Shown here one piece after another: positions 36,256-44,031 of a stretch of 64,000 bases of DNA. The notes below the pieces were generated by a model, which did no database searches, had not been told where the DNA came from, and saw only the letters and a list, made by a program, of their open reading frames with translations. Both the position numbers and the translations under genes were made by a program. Origin of the DNA: Xylanibacillus composti (GTDB taxonomy: Bacteria > Bacillota > Bacilli > Paenibacillales > K13); the NCBI RefSeq assembly GCF_018403685.1, contig NZ_BOVK01000041.1, positions 1-64,000 of the forward strand. Direction: 5' to 3'. Positions within the stretch are counted from its first letter, which is position 1. Every line of letters starts with the position of its first letter.

Positions 36256-38352
36256 TCATCCTTTGGCAATGTTTACATGCTGATAATAGTATTGGAGAAT
36301 GTCCCGGTAACCATACCCGTTTTCAGCCAAATCCTTGGCTCCCCATTGGGACATGCCAAGCCCGTGACCAAAGCCTGATCCGATAAATACAAAGTGAGGC
36401 TTCACCGTTGCCACACGTGCTTCGGCATCCGCATTCACGAGAAGAAAGCTTTCCTGATTAAGCGGAGCAGCCGCTGAGCCTGTACCGGTCAAAACATACA
36501 TGGACCCGGCGTTTTCTGGCTTCTTCGTCACTTTGCCGGAAGACCCCAGGATAGTCAGGTCTGCGGTTTGCTCGATTTCAAAACGTGTGCTGTTCAAGCC
36601 GCCGAGCGCGTTACGGTACTGGTCGGGATAGGAGACAGCGATGGTTTGCCCATTAGCCTGAACCTCTATTGCCCGGCCTGACGGACCGCGCTTCGTCACT
36701 TCAAGCGCTGTCAACGGCCCCTGGATCGCGCTGTTGGTTCGCGTCTGGATGATTCGCAGCAGCTCGTCCGCCGCAAAGGGCCCGTGCATCCAACTATATG
36801 CCCCGGACTCCATGACCTGATCTATCCGAATCAGTCTGTCTCCCTGATTGACCTGCGCAATCGGCGCACTGCTCACATTGTCGACCTTGGGCGCAGGCCG
36901 CACATTGACACCGCTGCCTGTCACGGTCACGTAAGGAAACCCGCCTTCTGTGCTGCTCCCGCTATCCGTTGTATAATCCGTGCGAATAAAGCCGACTTGT
37001 CCGTCCGGCAAGATTACTCTGTCCCACATATGCTTCCCGGCCTGGGCGTTCTCATCTGGACTGGGCACTTGCTTGACATAAGGGACAGGGTTCAACCACA
37101 CCTCGGACGGATGCGCGGTAAATCCGCCCGCATTGGAAGAGTAGAATGGCTCAATCACCTTGCCTGATTGATCCAGCAGCACTTCTCCTTGTGTGGCCTG
37201 AACAGCCTGAGAAACTATGGCCGATTCCGCGCCAACTCCTGTATACGCTTGATCGAAAGTCGTATCCGATATATGCGCGATGCCGTATTTCATCCCTACC
37301 AACAGGGCGAAGGTTCTGGCGGCAACCGCTTGCGCCTTAAGAGCTTCGAGCGGGAATCCCGCTCCCATCTCGGTGCCGACGACAGATGCCAAATACTGCT
37401 CGAACGGCACATCGTTGATCACCGCAAGCTGGTTCGCATATTGCGAAATCTCGATTGCCCCGCGATACGATCGCCCGAAGCGCTCATCCACCTGTATGGT
37501 CCCGCCCTGGGCAGCCGAAATGCGCAGCCGCTGATTGTCCGCGTTGATCGCATACGACGGGATGGCATTTCCACTTCCTGCCGTTACATCCATGCGGCGA
37601 AGCAGATAAGCAGACTGGGCATCCGCTTGCTGCAGCTGGATATTCGGCATCAACTTCGCCGCCTGCTCGCGAATGGCTGTGAGATCCGCTGCAGCGGCTG
37701 CATTCCCCACAAAGACTGTATAGACAACGCCGTTATCGCCGCGCTTCATGGCTACTTCGGCATCTATGCCTGCTTGGGCAATGACAGCTGCATGCTGCTC
37801 CGCCTCACTCAAGGCCGCGAATGATCCGGTTTGCCAATGCAGAGGACCTGCCAGCACGGGTGCGGCGCCGTTCAAGCCTCTTACATCAGCCAAAGCCTGC
37901 CTTGCTTGATCGGCATTGGAGGAAAATCCCGCCACGACACGGTACAGCGTCTTCCCCGCCCGAGCGTGCCGCCAGATCATCGCATCGGCGCGCTGGGAAA
38001 GAACCCGATTGCGCATTGCCTCCGCTGCCGCATAATCTGTTGTCTCCAACACCTGCACGTAAAATTGGTCCAGCATGACCTTGACAGGAGATTGGACCGT
38101 CATCCATGCATCCTGGGACTGACCGCCGCCATGCGAGAGAACAAGCGGCTCGGAACCTTGCAGCGTAACGGCCGGCACGGAGCCCCGCGCAGCGATGAAC
38201 AATGTAACCTTAATGCGGTCCAGGCCGGGCACATTCGCCATGGCGACAGGAGCGGACCAAGCGGCATTCACAAGCAATCCCAATGCAAGCACAACGGCAA
38301 CCACGGACCGGATGCGGGCAAGCGCAGAAAGGCGCTTGATTGACTGTATCAT
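36256..38352 (-). CDS. SpoIID/LytB domain protein with N-terminal SPOR-like region
   Basis: A 698-residue secreted or membrane-anchored protein. It begins with a signal-type helix ([19 protein letters not shown]), followed by repeated SPOR-like segments ([38 protein letters not shown]). The SpoIID core starts near residue 300 ([32 protein letters not shown]) and ends with [20 protein letters not shown]. SpoIID members are lytic transglycosylases acting on denuded glycan. Between the two core halves lies an SH3-like insert ([16 protein letters not shown]). It is not the classical SpoIID, which is encoded elsewhere in Bacillus, and is embedded between ruvB and queA. Confidence 0.82.
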   Translation of the reverse strand: MIQSIKRLSALARIRSVVAVVLALGLLVNAAWSAPVAMANVPGLDRIKVTLFIAARGSVPAVTLQGSEPLVLSHGGGQSQDAWMTVQSPVKVMLDQFYVQVLETTDYAAAEAMRNRVLSQRADAMIWRHARAGKTLYRVVAGFSSNADQARQALADVRGLNGAAPVLAGPLHWQTGSFAALSEAEQHAAVIAQAGIDAEVAMKRGDNGVVYTVFVGNAAAAADLTAIREQAAKLMPNIQLQQADAQSAYLLRRMDVTAGSGNAIPSYAINADNQRLRISAAQGGTIQVDERFGRSYRGAIEISQYANQLAVINDVPFEQYLASVVGTEMGAGFPLEALKAQAVAARTFALLVGMKYGIAHISDTTFDQAYTGVGAESAIVSQAVQATQGEVLLDQSGKVIEPFYSSNAGGFTAHPSEVWLNPVPYVKQVPSPDENAQAGKHMWDRVILPDGQVGFIRTDYTTDSGSSTEGGFPYVTVTGSGVNVRPAPKVDNVSSAPIAQVNQGDRLIRIDQVMESGAYSWMHGPFAADELLRIIQTRTNSAIQGPLTALEVTKRGPSGRAIEVQANGQTIAVSYPDQYRNALGGLNSTRFEIEQTADLTILGSSGKVTKKPENAGSMYVLTGTGSAAAPLNQESFLLVNADAEARVATVKPHFVFIGSGFGHGLGMSQWGAKDLAENGYGYRDILQYYYQHVNIAKG

Positions 38353-38379
38353 GAAATTTTCATCCTTTCTGAATATCGG

Positions 38380-39390
38380 TCATGTAGAAGCTTCTGACGG
38401 CGGAGTAAATCCGAGATGACGGTAGGCCAGATCGGTCGCCATCCTGCCGCGCGGCGTTCGCTGCAGAAATCCGATCTGCAGCAAATACGGCTCGTAAACA
38501 TCCTCTATCGTCTGGCTTTCCTCGCCAATCATGGCTGCGATCGTATCCAAGCCGACCGGACCGCCGCGAAAGCTTTTGATAATCGCTTCCAGCAGCTTGT
38601 GGTCAATCTGGTCCAATCCAAGCGGGTCAACCTGAATCAGGCGCATGGCTTCCATCGCCAGACTTTCTGTGATTACGCCATCACCTCTGACTTGCGCAAA
38701 GTCCCTGACCCGTTTCAACAGCCGGTTCGCAATCCGCGGCGTGCCCCGAGAACGCGAGCCGATCTCGGCGGCTGCCTCTCCCATGATCTGCACTTGCAAA
38801 ATATCGGCAGCCCGGCTAACGATAAAGCTCAGCTCATCAACCGTGTAATACTCCAATCGGCTGACAACGCCGAATCGGTCGCGCAGCGGTGACGAAAGCA
38901 GTCCGGCTCTCGTCGTGGCGCCAATCAGGGTGAAGGGCGGCAGGTCAAGGCGCACACTTCTCGCGCTAGGCCCCTTGCCGATGATAATATCCAATGCGAA
39001 ATCTTCCATCGCCGGGTACAGCACTTCTTCCACACTTCGGTTCAATCTATGAATCTCGTCGATAAACAGCACATCATTTTCTTGCAAATTTGTTAGAATT
39101 GCTGCCAAATCCCCGGGACGTTCAATCGCAGGTCCGCTCGTTGTGCGAATATTGACACCCAGTTCATTGGCGATAATGTTCGAGAGCGTCGTCTTGCCCA
39201 ATCCCGGCGGCCCGTACAGCAAGACGTGATCCAACGCTTCGTTCCGCATCTTGGCCGCTTCAATGTATACTTTCAAGTTTTCCTTCGCCTGCGATTGGCC
39301 GATATACTCCGCCAGATAGCGCGGACGCAGACTGAGCTCGACCGTATGATCTTCCATCATCAGGTTGGCTGACACCAGACGTTCCTCCAT
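38380..39390 (-). CDS. ruvB: Holliday junction branch migration helicase RuvB
   Basis: RuvB is the hexameric AAA+ motor of branch migration. The 336-residue protein carries Walker [14 protein letters not shown], Walker [11 protein letters not shown], sensor 1 [10 protein letters not shown], the RPGDLAAIL segment and the C-terminal winged helix with RTPRGRMAT. The ATG follows GGAGGACA closely. It forms ruvC-ruvA-ruvB with adjacent genes 15-17 nt apart. The SpoIID-like gene follows within 30 nt, so recombination and envelope genes share a transcript. Confidence 0.97.
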   Translation of the reverse strand: MEERLVSANLMMEDHTVELSLRPRYLAEYIGQSQAKENLKVYIEAAKMRNEALDHVLLYGPPGLGKTTLSNIIANELGVNIRTTSGPAIERPGDLAAILTNLQENDVLFIDEIHRLNRSVEEVLYPAMEDFALDIIIGKGPSARSVRLDLPPFTLIGATTRAGLLSSPLRDRFGVVSRLEYYTVDELSFIVSRAADILQVQIMGEAAAEIGSRSRGTPRIANRLLKRVRDFAQVRGDGVITESLAMEAMRLIQVDPLGLDQIDHKLLEAIIKSFRGGPVGLDTIAAMIGEESQTIEDVYEPYLLQIGFLQRTPRGRMATDLAYRHLGFTPPSEAST

Positions 39391-39405
39391 TGTCCTCCCC
39401 CTTTT

Positions 39406-40032
39406 CTATCCGCGGAACAGCAGCTGCAGCGCGGAGCGCATCAGCTTGTCAGATGGCGCATCCTCCGCTTCCTTCTCCAGCACATCCGGCCGTACCTGAT
39501 CAATTTCCGATTCCGAATATCCGAGCGCCTTCAAGGCCTCGGCGGCTTCCAGCCATGCGTCTGAGGACGGGACGCCGCCTGGGACCCGCTTGGCGCCGGC
39601 CGCAGCCGCTTCGCCACCGCCTATCGCGCTCTCCCACTGCTTCAGCTTGTCCTTCAGGTCCAGTACAAGACGCTGAGCGGTCTTGCGACCGATTCCCGGC
39701 AGCTTAGTCAAGTAAGCGACATCCTCCCGCTGAATCGCGCCCACTACTGCTTCGGGCCGTGCCCCGGCAAGCATGCCTAGCGCCACACGAGGTCCGATAC
39801 CGCTCACATCCAGCAGCTTCCGAAAGAGCGCCTGCTCCTCTCTCGTTCGAAACCCGTACAGCAAGATCGCATCCTCCCGAACATGATGGTGCGTATAAAT
39901 CGTTGCTTCCCCGTCCTGCTCCATCCATTCGTAGGGGTTCGGACAAAACACCTGGTACCCTACTCCGTTGACATCCATGACTATGTAATCACTTTCGGTA
40001 TGCGCAATGTGCCCCCGCAAAAAATCGATCAT
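39406..40032 (-). CDS. ruvA: Holliday junction DNA-binding protein RuvA
   Basis: RuvA binds four-way junctions and loads RuvB. The 208-residue protein has the N-terminal OB-fold (MIDFLRGHIAH, YQVFCPNPYEW), two helix-hairpin-helix motifs (LLDVSGIGPRVALGML and LTKLPGIGRKTAQRLVLDLKD) and a C-terminal three-helix domain with ALKALGYSESEI. GGAG lies about 13 bases before the ATG, a long spacing. It lies between ruvC and ruvB. Confidence 0.96.
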   Translation of the reverse strand: MIDFLRGHIAHTESDYIVMDVNGVGYQVFCPNPYEWMEQDGEATIYTHHHVREDAILLYGFRTREEQALFRKLLDVSGIGPRVALGMLAGARPEAVVGAIQREDVAYLTKLPGIGRKTAQRLVLDLKDKLKQWESAIGGGEAAAAGAKRVPGGVPSSDAWLEAAEALKALGYSESEIDQVRPDVLEKEAEDAPSDKLMRSALQLLFRG

Positions 40033-40049
40033 TAGGTTGTACGCTCCTT

Positions 40050-40541
40050 CTAGCGCGAAAGTTTTTCATTCAAAGTAAAGGAATGCGCATGGCAAATCGC
40101 TACGGCAAGCGCATCCGCCACATCATCCGGTTTCGGCACAGCCTGCAGGCGCAAAAACATCCGCACCATCTCCTGAACCTGGCGCTTCTCTGCTTGTCCA
40201 TATCCCACAATCGCCTGCTTCACTTGCAGCGGCGTATACTCCCCAATGGTCAGCCCTTTCTGCACAGCAGCCAGCATGATGACGCCGCGAGCCTGTCCGA
40301 CCGTAATGGCTGTAGTGACATTTCGGTTGAAAAACAGTTTTTCGATGCCAACGGCGTCAGGCTGATAGCGGTCAATGAGCTCCAGCAGCGTCTCGTAAAT
40401 GCTCTTCAGCCGTTCGGCTGTATCCGTCCCCGCCTCTGTCTGAATAGAACCGTATTGAACCGGAACAAGCTGGTGCCCCTTTTTATCAACGATGCCAAAT
40501 CCGACAATCGCAATGCCGGGATCGATTCCCATGATGCGCAC
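40050..40541 (-). CDS. ruvC: Holliday junction endonuclease RuvC
   Basis: RuvC cuts Holliday junctions. The 164-residue protein starts at GTG with MRIMGIDPG, six bases after GGGGAGA; 33 further in-frame codons upstream are rejected because they precede this site. Catalytic acidic residues are in GIDPGIAIVGFG, VGIEKLFF and KPDDVADALAVAICH. It is the first gene of ruvC-ruvA-ruvB-spoIID-like-queA-tgt-yajC and has an extended -10 promoter 45 nt upstream. Confidence 0.95.
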   Translation of the reverse strand: MRIMGIDPGIAIVGFGIVDKKGHQLVPVQYGSIQTEAGTDTAERLKSIYETLLELIDRYQPDAVGIEKLFFNRNVTTAITVGQARGVIMLAAVQKGLTIGEYTPLQVKQAIVGYGQAEKRQVQEMVRMFLRLQAVPKPDDVADALAVAICHAHSFTLNEKLSR

Positions 40542-40587
40542 TATTTCTCTCCCCATTCCTGCCAACTGCGAACATATGTTGGTTTTC

Positions 40588-40616
40588 ATTATAACAGAAT
40601 ACACCCGCTTTGAATA
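40588..40616 (-). promoter_or_regulatory. Promoter of the ruvC operon
   Basis: Minus strand CTGTTATAAT gives TATAAT (40588-40593) with a TGT extension. The -35 (TATTCA, 40611-40616) matches weakly. The promoter lies within the 3' arm and tail of the hairpin that ends the Mrp operon. Confidence 0.55.
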
Positions 40617-40647
40617 TGTGCCAATGGCATCTATTCGCAAGCGGGTG
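40602..40647 (-). terminator. Probable terminator of the Mrp operon
   Basis: CACCCGCTT (40639-40647 on minus) and AAGCGGGTG (40602-40610) form a 9-bp stem with a long loop that can itself fold; TATTCTGTTAT follows. The U-tract is imperfect and overlaps the ruvC -10 region. Confidence 0.4.
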
Positions 40648-40672
40648 CAGGGGGGCGGAAAGCAGACGTCGC

Positions 40673-41047
40673 TTATTTCGCGTCCGCGCGAGATGGAGCT
40701 TCCAATCTTTTTTTCAATTCATCCTGCGTGCTGCCTTCCCACAGCGGAACGCCGGAACGATAGGCCGCGCGGCAGATCAAATGGCCGCCTACCGGCGCTG
40801 TCACGAAGACAAACACAATGCCCAAGATCAGCTTGGCGCTAATATGACCCTCGATCAGCCAGAAGTATAAGAAGGCTCCGCTTAGCACACATATCACACC
40901 GAGTGTCGCCGTTTTCGTCGCCGCATGCGAGCGCGTGTATACGTCAGGCAGGCGAATTAGACCGAACGTGCCGAACATCGCAAACAATGCGCCAGCAATA
41001 GCCAGCAATCCAACCAACCACTCACTTGCCACGTCGATTCCGGTCAA
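40673..41047 (-). CDS. mrpG: Mrp Na+/H+ antiporter subunit G
   Basis: MrpG (MnhG/PhaG) is a small three-helix subunit of the multi-subunit Na+/H+ antiporter. The hallmark FGTFGLIRLPDVYTRSHAATKTATLG spans about residues 28-53, followed by two more helices and a soluble tail. The start is uncertain: a TTG giving MTGIDVASEW has AAAGGGG eight bases upstream and is chosen; GTG codons nearby are alternatives. It overlaps the end of mrpF and is the last gene of the operon. Confidence 0.88.
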   Translation of the reverse strand: MTGIDVASEWLVGLLAIAGALFAMFGTFGLIRLPDVYTRSHAATKTATLGVICVLSGAFLYFWLIEGHISAKLILGIVFVFVTAPVGGHLICRAAYRSGVPLWEGSTQDELKKRLEAPSRADAK

Positions 41048-41309
41048 TGACGACACCCCTTTCGATAAATTTGGAATAGGCAATCGTGCCGATAAAGGCC
41101 AAAATCCCGATCAGCAAGATGATGTCCATGAATGATTGGCTGCGCAAAAGCACGGACAGCATAGCCGTGATCGAAATCAGACTGATGCCCATCGAATCGA
41201 GGGCAACGACCCGGTCCGATACAGAAGGGCCCTTGATCACACGGTACATGCAGCCCAACGCAGCCAGTGACTGGATGAACAGCGCAATCAGCAGCAAAGT
41301 ATCCAGCAT
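41022..41309 (-). CDS. mrpF: Mrp Na+/H+ antiporter subunit F
   Basis: MrpF is a 95-residue three-helix subunit. Conserved features are RVIKGPSVSDRVVALDSMG after helix 1 and the C-terminal FIGTIAYSKFIERG. In Bacillus, MrpF is also implicated in cholate and Na+ efflux. The ATG has GGAGGTG eight bases upstream. It begins one base after mrpE ends, and its 3' end overlaps mrpG. Confidence 0.93.
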   Translation of the reverse strand: MLDTLLLIALFIQSLAALGCMYRVIKGPSVSDRVVALDSMGISLISITAMLSVLLRSQSFMDIILLIGILAFIGTIAYSKFIERGVVIDRNRRGK

Positions 41310-41310
41310 G

Positions 41311-41787
41311 TTAGCGGGTCACCTCCATGATCGCCTCTTCGAACGTCTCTTTCATCTGCCTGACCACTTCCTCGGTATCCGGAATGTCCATCGAGTGTAT
41401 GTAGAGCACATCCCCTTCCGGCGAAACCTCGAGCGCCAAAGTGCCGGGGGTCAGCGTAATCAGACAGGCGAAGGTTGTAATTTCCCAATCGCTCTTCAAG
41501 CGAGTCGGCACGGCAATTATGCCTGGCCGTATATTCAGCTTGGGTCGAAGCACTTCCCTGATGACAAACCAGCTGGACAGAACAAGCTCCTTGATAAAAA
41601 GCAAGATTAGCTTGACAATCGCATAGGCACGGCGAAAGTACAGCTCGTTAGGCAAAAAGCGCCGCAGGGTAAACAGCAATCCCAGGCCGACCAGGTAGCC
41701 AAGCACGAACGTGCCAAAGTCCCATGCATTATGAAAAAACATCCAGACAAACGCGATCAGCATATTCATCAACAGCTGTATGGCCAT
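41311..41787 (-). CDS. mrpE: Mrp Na+/H+ antiporter subunit E
   Basis: MrpE is a 158-residue subunit with two to three N-terminal helices and a cytoplasmic domain. It contains the family sequence VGLGLLFTLRRFLP, FIKELVLSSWFVIREVLRPK and TLTPGTLALEVSPEGDVLYIHSMD. The ATG has GGGGGA eight bases upstream, and mrpD ends just above it. It is part of the seven-gene mrpABCDEFG operon. Confidence 0.93.
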   Translation of the reverse strand: MAIQLLMNMLIAFVWMFFHNAWDFGTFVLGYLVGLGLLFTLRRFLPNELYFRRAYAIVKLILLFIKELVLSSWFVIREVLRPKLNIRPGIIAVPTRLKSDWEITTFACLITLTPGTLALEVSPEGDVLYIHSMDIPDTEEVVRQMKETFEEAIMEVTR

Positions 41788-41790
41788 AGC

Positions 41791-43272
41791 CTATTCCCCC
41801 AATACCGCGGCGATATAAACAGACGGGTCCGCCATCGTTTGCGCCGCTTGTTCCACGAATCCGGCCAGTCCTTCCGCCCCAAGCCCCAGCGCAGCCGAAA
41901 CAGCCAACAGCAGGCCGCAGGGAAGCAGCAGGGCGCGGACGGTTCTTGGCTCTCCTCCGGTTGGAGCGCCTTCGGGACGTATCTTCCAGAAGCCTTCCAT
42001 GAACCATCGAATGATGGAATAGAGAAGCAGCAGGCTGGACAGCAATCCGATCCCGACGAGAACATACAATCCGGAGCGCAGGCCTCCCTCCAGAATGAGG
42101 AGCTTGCCGACGAATCCGCTCAGCGGCGGAACCCCGGCTACCGCAAACGCCGTGACGAAGAGCATCCAGCCAAGCAACGGGTAAGACTTGATCCATTCCC
42201 CGGTGCTCCGCAAATGTCCGGTGCCTGCCGCCAGCAGAAACGCTCCGCCAAGCAGGAAGAGCAGCGCCTTGATTACAATATCATGCATCAAGTAGTAGAC
42301 AACGCCCTGCAACGATCCTTCCGTGAATGCGGCCAGACCTAGGATGATAAAGCCGACGGAAGCCACGACGTTGTAAACCAGAATGCCTTTGACGTCCTTG
42401 GCGCCAACGGCTCCAATAGTGCCGAGCACAATCGTCGCCCCTGCCATCCATGCAAGCAATTCGTGGGTAAAGCCCGGATCGTGATAAAAAATCAACGTGA
42501 ATGTACGAATGAGCGCATAGATGCCGACCTTGGTCAGCAGCGCCGCGAAAATGGCTGATATGGCAGCAGGCGGCGCGCTGTACGAGCCCGGAAGCCAGAA
42601 GAACAGGAACAGGCCTGCCTTCAAGCCAAATACAAAGAGAAACATCAGCGCGATAATATTCATGAGGCCGTCCTGCCCCATCTCTGCGACACGCACAGAC
42701 AAATCCGCCATGTTCAAGGTTCCGACCATGCCGTACAGCAAGCCGACGGATACGACAAAAAATACAGACGACAGCATGTTGACAAGCACGTACTTGATCG
42801 ACTCGCGAAGCTGCTGCTTGGTCGCGCCAAGCACAATCAGCACATAGGACGAGATCAGCATGACCTCGAAAAAGACGAACAGATTAAAGATATCGCCTGT
42901 CAGAAACGAGCCGCAAACCCCTGCTATGAGGAATTGGTAGAACGAGTGAAAATAAAAGCGTTCCCGCTTTTCTCCGATCGTCCTGCAGGCGAACAGCAAA
43001 CAAATGACCGCCGTCAAGTTGGCAGCGACAACCAGCAAACCAGCCAGCATGTCCGCTACCAGTACGATTCCGAACGGCGCTGACCAACCGCCGAGCTCCA
43101 GCACCTGAATGCCCTGGGAATGAATGCGGCTCAACAGGTAAGCGGCCACTCCCGTATTGACGATCAGGCTGACAACACCGACTGCTCTCAGCCATGCCAG
43201 TGATCGGACCAGAATGAGCGCAATCCCGGTCAACACGGGAATCAGGACGGGCAATACCACTACATTATTCAT
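41791..43272 (-). CDS. mrpD: Mrp Na+/H+ antiporter subunit D
   Basis: MrpD is a 493-residue proton-channel subunit related to NuoM/NuoN of complex I, with about 14 helices. It shows the conserved GDIFNLFVFFEVMLISSYVLI near residue 128 (with the essential Glu), FLFFWLPGSYSAPPAAISA around residue 225 and VYNVVASVGFIILG. The ATG follows an AAGGAG-type site; the start overlaps the end of mrpC by eight bases. Confidence 0.95.
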   Translation of the reverse strand: MNNVVVLPVLIPVLTGIALILVRSLAWLRAVGVVSLIVNTGVAAYLLSRIHSQGIQVLELGGWSAPFGIVLVADMLAGLLVVAANLTAVICLLFACRTIGEKRERFYFHSFYQFLIAGVCGSFLTGDIFNLFVFFEVMLISSYVLIVLGATKQQLRESIKYVLVNMLSSVFFVVSVGLLYGMVGTLNMADLSVRVAEMGQDGLMNIIALMFLFVFGLKAGLFLFFWLPGSYSAPPAAISAIFAALLTKVGIYALIRTFTLIFYHDPGFTHELLAWMAGATIVLGTIGAVGAKDVKGILVYNVVASVGFIILGLAAFTEGSLQGVVYYLMHDIVIKALLFLLGGAFLLAAGTGHLRSTGEWIKSYPLLGWMLFVTAFAVAGVPPLSGFVGKLLILEGGLRSGLYVLVGIGLLSSLLLLYSIIRWFMEGFWKIRPEGAPTGGEPRTVRALLLPCGLLLAVSAALGLGAEGLAGFVEQAAQTMADPSVYIAAVLGE

Positions 43273-43603
43273 CTTCCTGTCTCCTTAGTTGTTCCATATC
43301 ATCAGTCCCCAATTGTTTATAGGTCCGGTAAGCCAGCACCAGAATGAATGAAGTGACCCCAAAGCTGATCACGATTGAGGTCAAAATGAGCGCCTGCGGA
43401 AGCGGATCGGCATAAGCTGCTGCTTCCTCGCCCAGAAGCGGCGGCGCGCCGCGCTTCAAGCCGGCCGTGGTCATCAGCAGCAAATGGGCGCCATGACTGA
43501 GCAGCAGCGTACCCAATACGATGCGCAGCAAGCGTCTGGTGAGGATCAAATAGGTTCCGACCATAAACAGAACGCCGATTAAAATCGCCATCAACAATTC
43601 CAT
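43265..43603 (-). CDS. mrpC: Mrp Na+/H+ antiporter subunit C
   Basis: MrpC is the NuoK-like 112-residue subunit with three helices. Typical sequences are GTYLILTRRLLRIVLGTLLLSHGAHLLL and DPLPQALILTSIVISFGVTSF. GGGAGG lies about 11 bases before the ATG, which overlaps the TAA of mrpB by one base. Confidence 0.94.
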   Translation of the reverse strand: MELLMAILIGVLFMVGTYLILTRRLLRIVLGTLLLSHGAHLLLMTTAGLKRGAPPLLGEEAAAYADPLPQALILTSIVISFGVTSFILVLAYRTYKQLGTDDMEQLRRQEDE

Positions 43604-44031
43604 TAGGATTGATCCTCCCCGATTGCCAGAATGATGGTCATGGTTATGCCGACTACCGTCAAATAAACGCCGAGATCAAACAAGACCGCAGTCGCCAGCT
43701 CCGTCTTCTCGCCGAACAGCGGCAAGTCGAAATAGTCAAAGGTATGGGAGAGAAACGGAGCCCCGAACAAGAAGGAACCGAGACCGGTAGCCACAGCGAT
43801 CAGCAGACCGACGGCCGTCATCGTAATGTAGTTGACAGGTATCGCCTTCTTCATGCTTTCCAGATCAAATGCCAGATACATCAACACGAGCGCCGATGCG
43901 GTCACCAGGCCGCCGATGAAGCCTCCGCCCGGATTGTTGTGTCCGGCGAAGAACAAATACAAGGAAAACGCCAAGATGATGAAAGTGATTACCTTCGTCG
44001 CCGTTCTCAATATGACGTCATTGATGTTCAC
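43603..44031 (-). CDS. mrpB: Mrp Na+/H+ antiporter subunit B
   Basis: MrpB is a 142-residue four-helix subunit. The start is GTG (VNINDVILRTATKVITF) with GGGAGGGG seven bases upstream; the longer frame reads antisense-like sequence inside mrpA and is rejected. Conserved GHNNPGGGFIGGLVTASALVL follows helix 1. It overlaps the 3' end of mrpA by 14 nt and the start of mrpC by one base, indicating tight translational coupling. Confidence 0.94.
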   Translation of the reverse strand: MNINDVILRTATKVITFIILAFSLYLFFAGHNNPGGGFIGGLVTASALVLMYLAFDLESMKKAIPVNYITMTAVGLLIAVATGLGSFLFGAPFLSHTFDYFDLPLFGEKTELATAVLFDLGVYLTVVGITMTIILAIGEDQS

